From NCBI GenBank assembly GCA_017518025.1, contig JAFWWR010000055.1:1-7534 (forward strand): a DNA stretch of 7,534 bases, given 5' to 3'. Numbering within the stretch: position 1 is the first letter of the stretch; the number at the start of each line of letters is the position of its first letter. The notes beneath the pieces are model-generated. The model worked only from the letters and a program-made list of their open reading frames with translations, ran no database searches and was not told the origin of the DNA. Below, piece by piece: positions 1 to 6,217 of the stretch. The DNA comes from Clostridia bacterium (GTDB lineage: Bacteria; Bacillota; Clostridia; Oscillospirales; CAG-272). The position numbers and the translations under genes were made by a program.

Positions 1-983
1 AGATCGGTATGCCGAACCCGCTGCCCGACAAAATGATCCTCGACTTTGCGTCGAAGGTCAAAAAACTGTACGTCATCGAAGAGCTGGACCCCGTCATCGA
101 GGATCATGTAAGATCTCTCGGTCTCGACCCGGTAGGGAAGAGCGTGTTCCCCATCGTGGGCGAGTTCTCCCAGGACACCGTGGCGAAGGCGTTCGGCCTC
201 CCCGAAAAAGAGGTGCTCCGAACCGATACCGAGGCGCCGGCGCGTCCTCCCATGATGTGCCCCGGCTGTCCTCACCGCGGGATCTACTATACTCTCGCCA
301 AGCGGAAGATCACCGCCCTCGGCGACATCGGATGCTATACCCTCGGGGCTCAGCCGCCCCTCTCCGCCGTTGATTCCACCCTCTGCATGGGCGCGTCCGT
401 CTCCGGCATCCACGGCTTTCTTCTGTCCTCGGACGACGGGGCGAAAAAGAAGACCGTGGCGGTCATCGGCGACTCCACGTTCATGCACTCCGGCATCACC
501 GGCCTCGTGAATATCGCGTACAACGGCAGCCCGTCCACCGTGATCATCCTCGACAACTCGATCACGGGAATGACGGGCCATCAGCAGAACCCCACCACGG
601 GATACAACATCAAGGGCGACCCGGCGGGCAAGGTGGATCTCGAATCCCTCTGCCGCGCCATCGGGATAAACCGCGTGAGAGTCGTGGATCCCTACGACCT
701 GAAGGCCTGCGACGCGGCGCTCTCCGAGGAACTTGAGGCGGACGAGCCGTCCGTCATCATCTCCCGCCGCCCCTGCGTGCTTCTGAAATACGTCAAGACC
801 GCGCCTCCCCTCTCGGTGGACGCGGAAAAGTGCCGCTCCTGCAAGAGATGCATGGGTCTCGGATGCCCCGCCATCTCCATGAAGGAGGGCAAGGCCCGCA
901 TCGACTCGACGCTCTGCGTCGGATGCGGCGTCTGCGAACAGCTCTGCGCCTTCGGCGCCATCGGGAAGGAGGAGACGAAATGA
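1..983 (+). CDS. iorA: Indolepyruvate:ferredoxin oxidoreductase, alpha subunit (C-terminal part, 5' truncated by window)
   Basis: This is the large subunit of the cytoplasmic, oxygen-sensitive enzyme that converts indolepyruvate and other aryl-pyruvates plus CoA to aryl-acetyl-CoA, CO2 and reduced ferredoxin. The frame is open to the left edge (first full codon at position 3), so the ATG at 9 is probably internal. About 326 residues are visible of a family length near 580-600. Numbering from the Met at 9, CPGCPHR (84-90) opens the thiamine-diphosphate-binding domain. GDSTF (154-158) and LDNSITGMTGHQ (181-192) form the TPP/Mg site. The C-terminus is a two-cluster ferredoxin domain with Cys 275/278/281/286 and 303/306/309/313. 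The second cluster ends CAFGAI, without the usual Pro after the last Cys. The N-terminal pyruvate-oxidoreductase domains lie upstream of the window. The stop overlaps the iorB start. Identity is clear from the paired TPP and ferredoxin motifs and from the neighbours. Confidence 0.95.
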   Translation, partial: IGMPNPLPDKMILDFASKVKKLYVIEELDPVIEDHVRSLGLDPVGKSVFPIVGEFSQDTVAKAFGLPEKEVLRTDTEAPARPPMMCPGCPHRGIYYTLAKRKITALGDIGCYTLGAQPPLSAVDSTLCMGASVSGIHGFLLSSDDGAKKKTVAVIGDSTFMHSGITGLVNIAYNGSPSTVIILDNSITGMTGHQQNPTTGYNIKGDPAGKVDLESLCRAIGINRVRVVDPYDLKACDAALSEELEADEPSVIISRRPCVLLKYVKTAPPLSVDAEKCRSCKRCMGLGCPAISMKEGKARIDSTLCVGCGVCEQLCAFGAIGKEETK

Positions 984-1551
984 AGACCACCAACGTGATG
1001 ATCGTCGGAGTGGGCGGTCAGGGAAGTCTCCTCGCCTCGAAGCTGCTGGGCCGTCTTCTTGTGGACGAGGGATACGACGTCAAGGTATCCGAGGTCCACG
1101 GAATGAGCCAGCGCGGAGGATCGGTAGTGACATACGTCCGCTTCGGCGACAAAGTTTATTCCCCTCTCATTACCGAGGGCGAGGCGGACTATATCATATC
1201 ATTTGAGAAGCTCGAGGCGGCGAGATGGGCGCCGTGCCTCAGACCGGGCGGAAGGATCATCGTCAACACCCAGGAGATCGATCCCATGCCCGTCATCATC
1301 GGACAGACCGAGTACCCGTCGGACATTCTCGAAGAACTGACGTCAAAGGGCGCCGCCATCGACGCGGTGGACGCCCTGTCCGTGGCTCTCGAAGCAGGGA
1401 GCCCGAAAGCGGTGAACATTGTCCTTACTCGAGATTTGCAAAGTACACTGACATCCCGTACGACAAATGGATCTCCGCCATCGAAAAAACGGTGGCGCCG
1501 AAATTCGCCGAAATGAACAAAAAAGCGTTCGCACTCGGGTACGGCGCGTAA
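980..1551 (+). CDS. iorB: Indolepyruvate:ferredoxin oxidoreductase, beta subunit, with an apparent -1 nt frameshift near the 3' end
   Basis: This is the gamma-type catalytic-domain partner of IorA. The ATG at 980 overlaps the iorA stop (ATGA), with a strong AAGGAGG site at 966-972 inside the iorA end, so translation is probably coupled. Visible motifs are GVGGQG (residues 10-15), a nucleotide-binding-like loop, and SEVHGMSQRGG (37-47), which is characteristic of this subunit. The starting frame is convincing to about residue 149 (codon 1424-1426), then reads a basic, unrelated tail and stops at 1516 (178 residues). From about 1435 the family-like C-terminus continues in another frame (FAKYTDIPYDKW) to a TAA at 1549-1551. 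Restoring one base between about 1424 and 1435 gives 190 residues, a normal length for IorB. No slippery heptamer is visible, so a real recent mutation or a sequence/assembly error is likelier than programmed frameshifting. Confidence 0.9.
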
Positions 1552-1554
1552 AAC

Positions 1555-1571
1555 GGGAGGACAATCGCTTG
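1555..1571 (+). promoter_or_regulatory. Ribosome binding site and TTG start of paaK
   Basis: GGGAGG at 1555-1560 lies 8 nt before a TTG at 1569-1571. This decides the paaK start. The open frame extends further upstream to an ATG at 1467, but that part overlaps the conserved tail of iorB in another frame and reads as a basic, shadow-like sequence. Starting at the TTG gives 436 residues, the normal PaaK length. Confidence 0.75.
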
Positions 1572-2879
1572 GAAAAAAGGTATTATCAGAAAGATATTGA
1601 GACCATGGAGCCGGAAGCGCTCCGCTCCCTCCAGGAGCAAAAGCTTCAGAAGCAGGTGCGTCACGTGTGGGAACACGTGCCGTACTACCGCGCTCTGATG
1701 GAGAAAAAGGGCGTTACCCCCGATGATATCAGGGGACTTGACGATCTGAGAAAACTCCCGTTCCTTTCGAAGGCGGACCTTCGCGAGACCTATCCCTACG
1801 GGATGCTTGCCGTTCCGCTGTCCGACTGCGTGAGGATCCAGTCCACGTCGGGAACGACGGGGAAGAGGGTCATCGCGTACTATACTCAGCACGATATCGA
1901 CCTCTGGGAGGAGTGCTGCGCGCGCGCCATCGTCGCCGCGGGCGGCACGAAGGAAGACGTGGTCCAGGTCTGCTACGGCTACGGCCTGTTCACCGGTGGA
2001 TCCGGACTTCACGGCGGCTCTCACAAAGTCGGCTCCCTGACGCTCCCCATGTCCAGCGGAAACACGGAGCGGCAGATCCAGTTCATGATGGACCTCAAAG
2101 CGACCATACTCTGCTGCACTCCGTCCTACGCCGCCTACATCGGAGAGACGCTGAAGGAAAAAGGATATAAGCCCGAGGACAATCAGCTCAAGGCGGGCAT
2201 CTTCGGCGCCGAGCCCTGGACCGAGGAGATGAGGCGCGACATCGAGCGCTCGCTCGGCATCAAGGCGTACGACATCTACGGCCTCACCGAGACCTCCGGC
2301 CCCGGCGTGGCGTTCGAGTGCGAAGAGCAGAACGGCATGCACATCAACGAGGACCACTTTATCGCCGAGATCATCGACCCGGACACCGGAGAGGTTCTCC
2401 CCGACGGGGAAAAGGGCGAGCTGGTGTTCACCTCCCTTGATAAAGAGGCATTCCCGCTGCTCAGATACCGCACCCGCGACATCTGCGTGCTGACCCGTGA
2501 GAAGTGTCCCTGCGGCAGGACCCACGTCCGTATGTCGAAGCCCATGGGCAGGAGCGACGATATGCTCATCATCCGCGGCGTGAACGTGTTCCCGTCCCAG
2601 ATCGAGACCGTACTGCTTTCCGAGGGCTACGCGCCGAACTATCGCATCGAGGTGGACCGCGTGAACAACAGCGACACGCTGGAGGTCTACGTGGAGCTCA
2701 CCCCCGAGCAGTTCACCGACACCGTCAGCGGCGTCACCGCAATGGAGCGCAAGCTCGCTTCCGCCATCAAGACGGTGCTCGGCGTCAATCCCGTCGTACA
2801 CCTTGTCGCTCCCAAGACTATCGAGAGGAGCGAGGGCAAAGCAAAGAGAGTCATCGACAGGCGAAACCTGCATGACTGA
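1569..2879 (+). CDS. paaK: Phenylacetate--CoA ligase (arylacetate:CoA ligase, AMP-forming)
   Basis: This cytoplasmic ANL-superfamily adenylating enzyme activates phenylacetate or related arylacetates (indoleacetate, 4-hydroxyphenylacetate) with ATP, then CoA, to give aryl-acetyl-CoA. From the TTG start the protein is 436 residues, the usual PaaK length. The adenylate-forming motifs are in order: phosphate loop STSGTTGKR (92-100), YGLTE (237-241), RYRTRD (299-304) with the ribose-binding Asp, RGVNVFPSQIE (336-346) at the hinge to the C-terminal domain, and a C-terminal RSEGKAKR with the probable catalytic Lys at 424. A CPCGRT stretch (313-318) is typical of this subfamily. It lies 17 nt after iorB and 17 nt before the ACT gene, so it is cotranscribed. 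With IorAB it supplies the same aryl-acetyl-CoA products from free acids, or runs in reverse to release acid and ATP. The exact substrate cannot be told from sequence. Confidence 0.94.
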   Translation: MEKRYYQKDIETMEPEALRSLQEQKLQKQVRHVWEHVPYYRALMEKKGVTPDDIRGLDDLRKLPFLSKADLRETYPYGMLAVPLSDCVRIQSTSGTTGKRVIAYYTQHDIDLWEECCARAIVAAGGTKEDVVQVCYGYGLFTGGSGLHGGSHKVGSLTLPMSSGNTERQIQFMMDLKATILCCTPSYAAYIGETLKEKGYKPEDNQLKAGIFGAEPWTEEMRRDIERSLGIKAYDIYGLTETSGPGVAFECEEQNGMHINEDHFIAEIIDPDTGEVLPDGEKGELVFTSLDKEAFPLLRYRTRDICVLTREKCPCGRTHVRMSKPMGRSDDMLIIRGVNVFPSQIETVLLSEGYAPNYRIEVDRVNNSDTLEVYVELTPEQFTDTVSGVTAMERKLASAIKTVLGVNPVVHLVAPKTIERSEGKAKRVIDRRNLHD

Positions 2880-2896
2880 GAAAAGGAGGGGCTCAA

Positions 2897-3322
2897 ATGG
2901 CGATCAAACAGCTTACCGTATTCGTAGAAAACAAACAGGGAAGACTTGTTGAGATCACGGAGATGCTCGCATCTGCATCCATCGACATGAGCGCGCTTTC
3001 CATTGCCGATACCCGTGATTTCGGCATACTCCGTCTTATCGTCAGCGACACCGAAAAGGCCCGCGAGGTCCTGACCGAGAACGGCGTTCTCGTGCAGATC
3101 ACCGAGGTGGTGGGAGTGAAGCTCTCCGACCGTCCCGGGGAGCTGTCCCGGGCGCTCTCCGCGCTGGATCGTGCGGGGATCAATCTCGAATATCTCTACG
3201 CGTTCCTCGCCGTCAACGGCCACAGCGCCTACGTCGCTCTCAGAGTGGAGAACAACGAAGCCGCCGAAGCCGTCCTGCGGGAGGCGGGATTCGAGATGGT
3301 GACGGAACAGGATATAAAGTAA
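2897..3322 (+). CDS. Tandem ACT-domain protein (putative amino-acid-binding regulator)
   Basis: This small cytoplasmic protein of 141 residues consists almost only of two ACT domains, about residues 4-66 (starting KQLTVFVENKQGRLVEI) and 71-138 (starting VVGVKLSDRPGELSRAL). Both show the beta-alpha-beta-beta-alpha-beta pattern and the GRL/GEL turn that contributes to ligand binding in ACT folds. No enzymatic domain is attached. The start is an ATG with a strong AAAAGGAGGGG site just upstream (2881-2891). ACT domains commonly bind amino acids and modulate partner enzymes. Its place as last gene of an iorAB-paaK operon suggests it senses an aromatic amino acid or a product and acts on PaaK, on IorAB or on expression; that role is inferred. 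It is not the acetolactate synthase small subunit, because no ilvB lies nearby and it has two complete ACT units with no extra C-terminal domain. Confidence 0.9.
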   Translation: MAIKQLTVFVENKQGRLVEITEMLASASIDMSALSIADTRDFGILRLIVSDTEKAREVLTENGVLVQITEVVGVKLSDRPGELSRALSALDRAGINLEYLYAFLAVNGHSAYVALRVENNEAAEAVLREAGFEMVTEQDIK

Positions 3323-3329
3323 AAGAAAA

Positions 3330-3358
3330 GATCCCCCGCTGAGGCGGGGGATCGCTTT
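3330..3358 (+). terminator. Probable intrinsic terminator of the iorAB-paaK-ACT operon
   Basis: A 10-bp perfect GC-rich stem (GATCCCCCGC at 3330-3339 with GCGGGGGATC at 3344-3353) closes a TGAG loop and begins 7 nt after the ACT stop codon. The T tract that follows is weak (GCTTTAT), so termination on the + strand may be partial. On the opposite strand the hairpin is followed by a better T-rich run, but no minus-strand gene ends here. Confidence 0.65.
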
Positions 3359-3389
3359 ATCCCGCACGGTTGACAAAGCCGCGCGGGAT
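3359..3389. repeat. Inverted repeat flanking the -35 hexamer of the lipoprotein promoter
   Basis: ATCCCGCACGG (3359-3369) pairs with CCGCGCGGGAT (3379-3389), 10 of 11 positions complementary. The 9-nt centre contains the TTGACA -35 element. The arms would lie upstream of and within the promoter spacer, a layout compatible with a repressor operator. It could also be a second hairpin after the operon terminator. Confidence 0.55.
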
Positions 3390-3399
3390 ATATTATAAT
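3370..3399 (+). promoter_or_regulatory. Housekeeping sigma promoter for the lipoprotein gene
   Basis: There is a perfect TTGACA at 3370-3375, an 18-nt spacer and a perfect TATAAT at 3394-3399. Transcription would start near 3406, leaving a leader of about 40 nt before the ATG at 3447. The lipoprotein gene is therefore its own transcription unit, separate from the upstream operon. Confidence 0.85.
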
Positions 3400-3446
3400 T
3401 GAAGCAGAATACCGCGGCCGCGCGGAAAGAGAGAGGGAGGCGTACC

Positions 3447-4226
3447 ATGGACGAAAGGATCAGACGAATTCTCGCCCTGACGCTTGTTTTGATTTTGGGA
3501 GGTACTGCGATGTTCGGATTTTTCGGCTGCAAAAAGAAGGGCGGGGAGGACCCGCCGAAGGGAAAAAAGTATAAGATAATTTACGAAAACGACTGTAAAA
3601 GCAGTTTCGACGGCGCGAAGGATGAGTACAGAGCCGGAGAGCGCGTCGAGCTGGCGTTCGGCATGATCGCCACCGACACGGATTATTCCTTTTACGTCGA
3701 CGGGGCGGAGCACACCGTCGACTACGACGACCGCGGCTACGTCATAAAGTTCACCATGCCGGAGAACGACGTGACGGTGGGCTGGTCCAGCCGCAATTCC
3801 ATGGTTTACGTGCCGGATCCCGAGCCGGGCGACGTTCTGGTGGACTACTACACAGCCACCGTGGGCACGGACGGCTGGGACTCCTCCCGTGAGCTTGTGC
3901 TGTACTATCTGAACGACGATGAGGCGAAGCTCACGGTATTCGTGAAGCCCTCGCCCGGCGCCGAAACGGAGGAGACGAGCTACGTCGTCCCCTATTCTGC
4001 GGCGTCGAGATGCGATAAGCAGATCGAGAGGGAACGGCTCGACAGGTGGGATTACATAGAGGACAAAACCGCCATCGACGGCGCGGTCAGCACGCTCCGG
4101 TTCCGCTATATGGGGCAGTATTACCGCGTCTCCACCGACGACATGCCGGAGGGCGGCGAAAAATCGATCTCCTCCGTCGGCGCCATACTTGAGGAATATG
4201 TGAAGGACGAATATTTAGCGGATTGA
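3447..4226 (+). CDS. Hypothetical lipoprotein with an N-terminal repeat-like beta domain
   Basis: The predicted protein has 259 residues; no enzyme family is recognised. The start is the ATG at 3447, with GGGAGG 6 nt upstream and a fitting promoter further up. The in-frame stretch from 3399 lies in the leader. The N-terminus has RIRR, a hydrophobic helix (about 8-26) and a lipobox-like FFGC with Cys28. The -3 Phe is not canonical, but the hydrophobic segment plus a charged KKKGG linker support lipidation and export to the outer face of the membrane. Residues about 40-115 end in KFTMPENDVTVGW, which resembles the FTMPxxDVTV signature of extracellular bacterial repeat domains. The rest (about 125-255) contains VDYYTATVGTDG and FRYMGQYYRVSTDDMPE and looks like a second beta-rich domain. 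The function is unknown; a cell-surface or binding role is inferred only from export. Confidence 0.8.
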   Translation: MDERIRRILALTLVLILGGTAMFGFFGCKKKGGEDPPKGKKYKIIYENDCKSSFDGAKDEYRAGERVELAFGMIATDTDYSFYVDGAEHTVDYDDRGYVIKFTMPENDVTVGWSSRNSMVYVPDPEPGDVLVDYYTATVGTDGWDSSRELVLYYLNDDEAKLTVFVKPSPGAETEETSYVVPYSAASRCDKQIERERLDRWDYIEDKTAIDGAVSTLRFRYMGQYYRVSTDDMPEGGEKSISSVGAILEEYVKDEYLAD

Positions 4227-4244
4227 ATCAATAATTATATGATC

Positions 4245-4276
4245 GCCCCGGATTTTTCTCCGGGGCAATTATTTTT
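4245..4276 (+). terminator. Intrinsic terminator of the lipoprotein gene
   Basis: An 8-bp stem (GCCCCGGA 4245-4252 with TCCGGGGC 4259-4266) around a TTTTTC loop is followed by AATTATTTTT. It lies 18 nt after the lipoprotein stop, which is the classic position and composition. Confidence 0.85.
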
Positions 4277-4305
4277 GAAGAATATGTCACAAAACCGGGT
4301 ATAAT
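4275..4305 (+). promoter_or_regulatory. Candidate promoter of the sigma/anti-sigma unit
   Basis: A perfect TATAAT lies at 4300-4305. The best -35 match is TTGAAG at 4275-4280 with a long 19-nt spacer, so the -35 is weak and the promoter may need an activator or an alternative sigma. The predicted start near 4312 would leave a leader of about 65 nt. Confidence 0.5.
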
Positions 4306-4316
4306 CTTTAGATTAT
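4301..4316. repeat. Short palindrome overlapping the -10 element and predicted transcription start
   Basis: ATAATC (4301-4306) and GATTAT (4311-4316) are perfect inverted 6-mers around TTTA. The palindrome shares five bases with TATAAT, so a bound protein would block the promoter. AT-rich palindromes of this size also arise by chance. Confidence 0.35.
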
Positions 4317-4376
4317 GATCAGAGGGATGTGAGACGCGTCGCATACCGATAATCTGATGAAAGGGAACAGACGCCT

Positions 4377-4934
4377 GTGGAAGACAAAGAAATAATCGAT
4401 TTATTCCTTGATCGCTCCGAGCAAGCGATAGCCGAAACGGAAAAGAAATACGGGAAACTGTGTCACTCCATAGCCGAAAACGTACTGGGCGATCATCATA
4501 TGGCTGAGGAATGCGTGAACGACGCGTATATGGCCGCGTGGAACACGATCCCGCCGGCGAAACCGGATCCGTTTATGCCGTACATCTGCCGTCTGACGAG
4601 GAATATCTCGATAAACAGGTACAAATACGAGCACCGGAAGAAAAGAGACAGCAGTTACGATCTATGTCTCGAAGAAATAGAAAAAACCGTCTTCGACGGC
4701 GGGTGGATCGACGGGGAGTTGACAGACAGCGACGTAGCGGACGCCCTTAACGGCTTTATCGAAAATCTGACGCGAGTCGATCGAACTATTATCATACGCA
4801 GATATTGGTACATGGACGGATATGCGGTCATCTCAAAAATGACAGGACTCAAGGAAAACGCGGTCCGAAAAAGAGCGGAACGTATCAGGAAAATGATGAA
4901 AAAGTATTTAGTAGAGAAAGGGGTAATATTGTGA
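4377..4934 (+). CDS. ECF-like sigma-70 family RNA polymerase sigma factor
   Basis: This is a 185-residue two-domain sigma factor that would direct RNA polymerase to alternative promoters. It starts at GTG (4377) with AAAGGGA about 10 nt upstream; an in-frame stop at 4350 and no other start codon between leave this as the only choice. Region 2 spans about residues 22-90, with AEECVNDAYMAAWNTIPP matching regions 2.1-2.2 and the basic NRYKYEHRKKR near 2.4. An acidic linker (about 94-118) follows, then region 4 (about 119-178) with a helix-turn-helix at about 149-174 (ISKMTGLKENAVRKRAERI). There is no region 1.1 or region 3. The opening motif SEQAIAETEKKYG is common in sigma factors of Clostridia. 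It is translationally coupled to the next gene, a presumed membrane anti-sigma/sensor. Base composition is more AT-rich than the flanking genes. The family call is firm; the regulon is unknown. Confidence 0.92.
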   Translation: MEDKEIIDLFLDRSEQAIAETEKKYGKLCHSIAENVLGDHHMAEECVNDAYMAAWNTIPPAKPDPFMPYICRLTRNISINRYKYEHRKKRDSSYDLCLEEIEKTVFDGGWIDGELTDSDVADALNGFIENLTRVDRTIIIRRYWYMDGYAVISKMTGLKENAVRKRAERIRKMMKKYLVEKGVIL

Positions 4935-6142
4935 ATGCAGAAAAGTTAATGACTGCGTTTTGTTTGATAGACGACAAATATATTCTGGATTGCTCTGAGG
5001 AAAAACCGAAAAGCTGTGCCGGAATGAGACGGCTCCTTCCGGTTGCGGCGTGCTTTGCGATCGTCCTTGCTGTCACGCTGACGGCGTTGACTATACGTTT
5101 CGGGAGAAGCGGGACGAACCCGGAACAGAATAACGGCGGGGCGACGGTCAAATCGGATTTTGTTATCGAGAACGGAGAACTAAAAAGGTATCTCGGACAC
5201 AACCCGGATGTAGTGATCCCCGACGAGGTGACGAAGATCGACTCCGCGGCGTTCTCCGATCTTGAAGATCCGTCGTCCATCACAACGCTTTCCATCGGGA
5301 AGAACGTCTCGTCCATCGACAGCGACGCTTTCTTCGACCTCACCGGCCTTACGGACGTTTCGGTGGACGGAGACAACGAGTACTATTCCGTCGATCAGGG
5401 CGCGCTGTTCCGGCTTGACGGCTCGCAGGTCTTCAATATATCCCGGGATCATTTTGACGAAAACGCCTTTTTCACTCTTCTGAATTCTCTCGATTTTGAT
5501 GGAGAATACGGAAACAAGACGATAACAGTGATTTTCGGAAAGGTCACGATCACGGTTTATTGCGCGAATGCGCCGGACGAATGGGACAGGGCGAATTGTT
5601 GCAGGATAAGGAAAATCGAGTATATGGGTAACGTCGTTGAGACCGACGATCAGTTTTACGGCAACTGCGTGACTCAGCTCCTGTATTCGGAGGCAGACGG
5701 GATCTTTGTTTATACCCATACCGAAGGCGGCAAGTACATTTTTACGCCCGATTCCGTCACGAAAGTGGAGGAACCCCGTTGGGAGGATTACAACGGGAAC
5801 GTGTATACCTTTTCCTACGATGACGAGAACGGAAGGATCACGTATGTGAGACGACCGCAAAAATATACTTTTGGGCAGGCGTATATTCCTTATCTTGATC
5901 ATTGTGTGTCGCGCGACGAGTTTTATCTGGAGACCGGCCATCTTTTATCTGACCACTCCGGCGTGATTTACGAGCCTGAGGCGGCTTATACCGTAAGCGA
6001 AAAACTCAAAGAATTCGATCCGCTCCGGATGAGTCTTGACGAAATGTTCGAGATTTCAAAGGAATATTATAAATCCAAGGGATTTTCCACCCTTGACGAG
6101 CTTATCGAATATAACGCCGAGCACTACGAGCCGGCGCATTAG
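4931..6142 (+). CDS. Single-pass membrane protein with BspA-type leucine-rich repeat; putative anti-sigma/sensor partner
   Basis: The protein has 403 residues from the GTG at 4931, which overlaps the sigma stop (GTGA) and has AAAGGGG 7 nt upstream. The layout is a short N-terminal segment (1-34, starting NAEKLMTAF), a membrane helix (about 35-57), a polar linker (58-75), then an extracytoplasmic region. Residues about 77-164 form a short LRR_5/BspA-like repeat block, with the unit KIDSAAFSDL recurring as SIDSDAFFDL and a closing NEYYSVDQGALFRLDG. The remainder (165-403) is rich in Tyr, Asp and Glu and was not recognised. The N-terminal peptide plus helix next to an ECF-like sigma gene is the arrangement of membrane anti-sigma factors. 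The zinc-binding HxxxCxxC motif of the ZAS class is absent and the cytoplasmic part is very short, so sigma binding is inferred. It could instead be a sigma-regulated surface protein. Confidence 0.8.
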   Translation: MNAEKLMTAFCLIDDKYILDCSEEKPKSCAGMRRLLPVAACFAIVLAVTLTALTIRFGRSGTNPEQNNGGATVKSDFVIENGELKRYLGHNPDVVIPDEVTKIDSAAFSDLEDPSSITTLSIGKNVSSIDSDAFFDLTGLTDVSVDGDNEYYSVDQGALFRLDGSQVFNISRDHFDENAFFTLLNSLDFDGEYGNKTITVIFGKVTITVYCANAPDEWDRANCCRIRKIEYMGNVVETDDQFYGNCVTQLLYSEADGIFVYTHTEGGKYIFTPDSVTKVEEPRWEDYNGNVYTFSYDDENGRITYVRRPQKYTFGQAYIPYLDHCVSRDEFYLETGHLLSDHSGVIYEPEAAYTVSEKLKEFDPLRMSLDEMFEISKEYYKSKGFSTLDELIEYNAEHYEPAH

Positions 6143-6153
6143 ATAGAATCTCT

Positions 6154-6186
6154 CAGAAAAAGCACTGCTCTCAGTGCTTTTTTCTG
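6154..6186 (+). terminator. Intrinsic terminator of the sigma/anti-sigma unit
   Basis: AAAAAGCACTG (6157-6167) pairs with CAGTGCTTTTT (6172-6182) around a CTCT loop. The pairing extends to CAG/CTG with one bulged base. The T-rich 3' arm runs into TTTCTGTTTT. It begins 11 nt after the stop codon and, being symmetrical, may also stop minus-strand transcripts. Confidence 0.85.
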
Positions 6187-6217
6187 TTTTAACAACAGCC
6201 AAGGAGAGAGGAGGGTC

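Noticed and set aside
1424..1437. Programmed ribosomal frameshift in iorB
   Set aside because: No X XXY YYZ-type slippery sequence or following pseudoknot is visible, and IorB is not known to need one. A mutation or sequence error is simpler.
1467..1568. Upstream extension of paaK to an ATG
   Set aside because: It overlaps the conserved IorB C-terminus in another frame, reads as a basic non-family sequence and has no good ribosome site; the TTG at 1569 has one and gives the normal length.
1425..2873. Long minus-strand open frame (482 codons) opposite paaK
   Set aside because: It mirrors the codon bias of paaK, shows no recognisable domain, and paaK on the + strand has all family motifs. It is a GC-rich antisense shadow.
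2687..3532. Minus-strand open frame of 281 codons across the ACT gene and the intergenic promoter
   Set aside because: It runs through a terminator and a promoter and over a clear ACT gene, with no motif of its own.
4285..4291. TGTCACA as a -35 element of an ECF41-type autoregulated promoter
   Set aside because: The partner CGTC is not present at the expected distance of about 16 nt, and a plain TATAAT is nearby.
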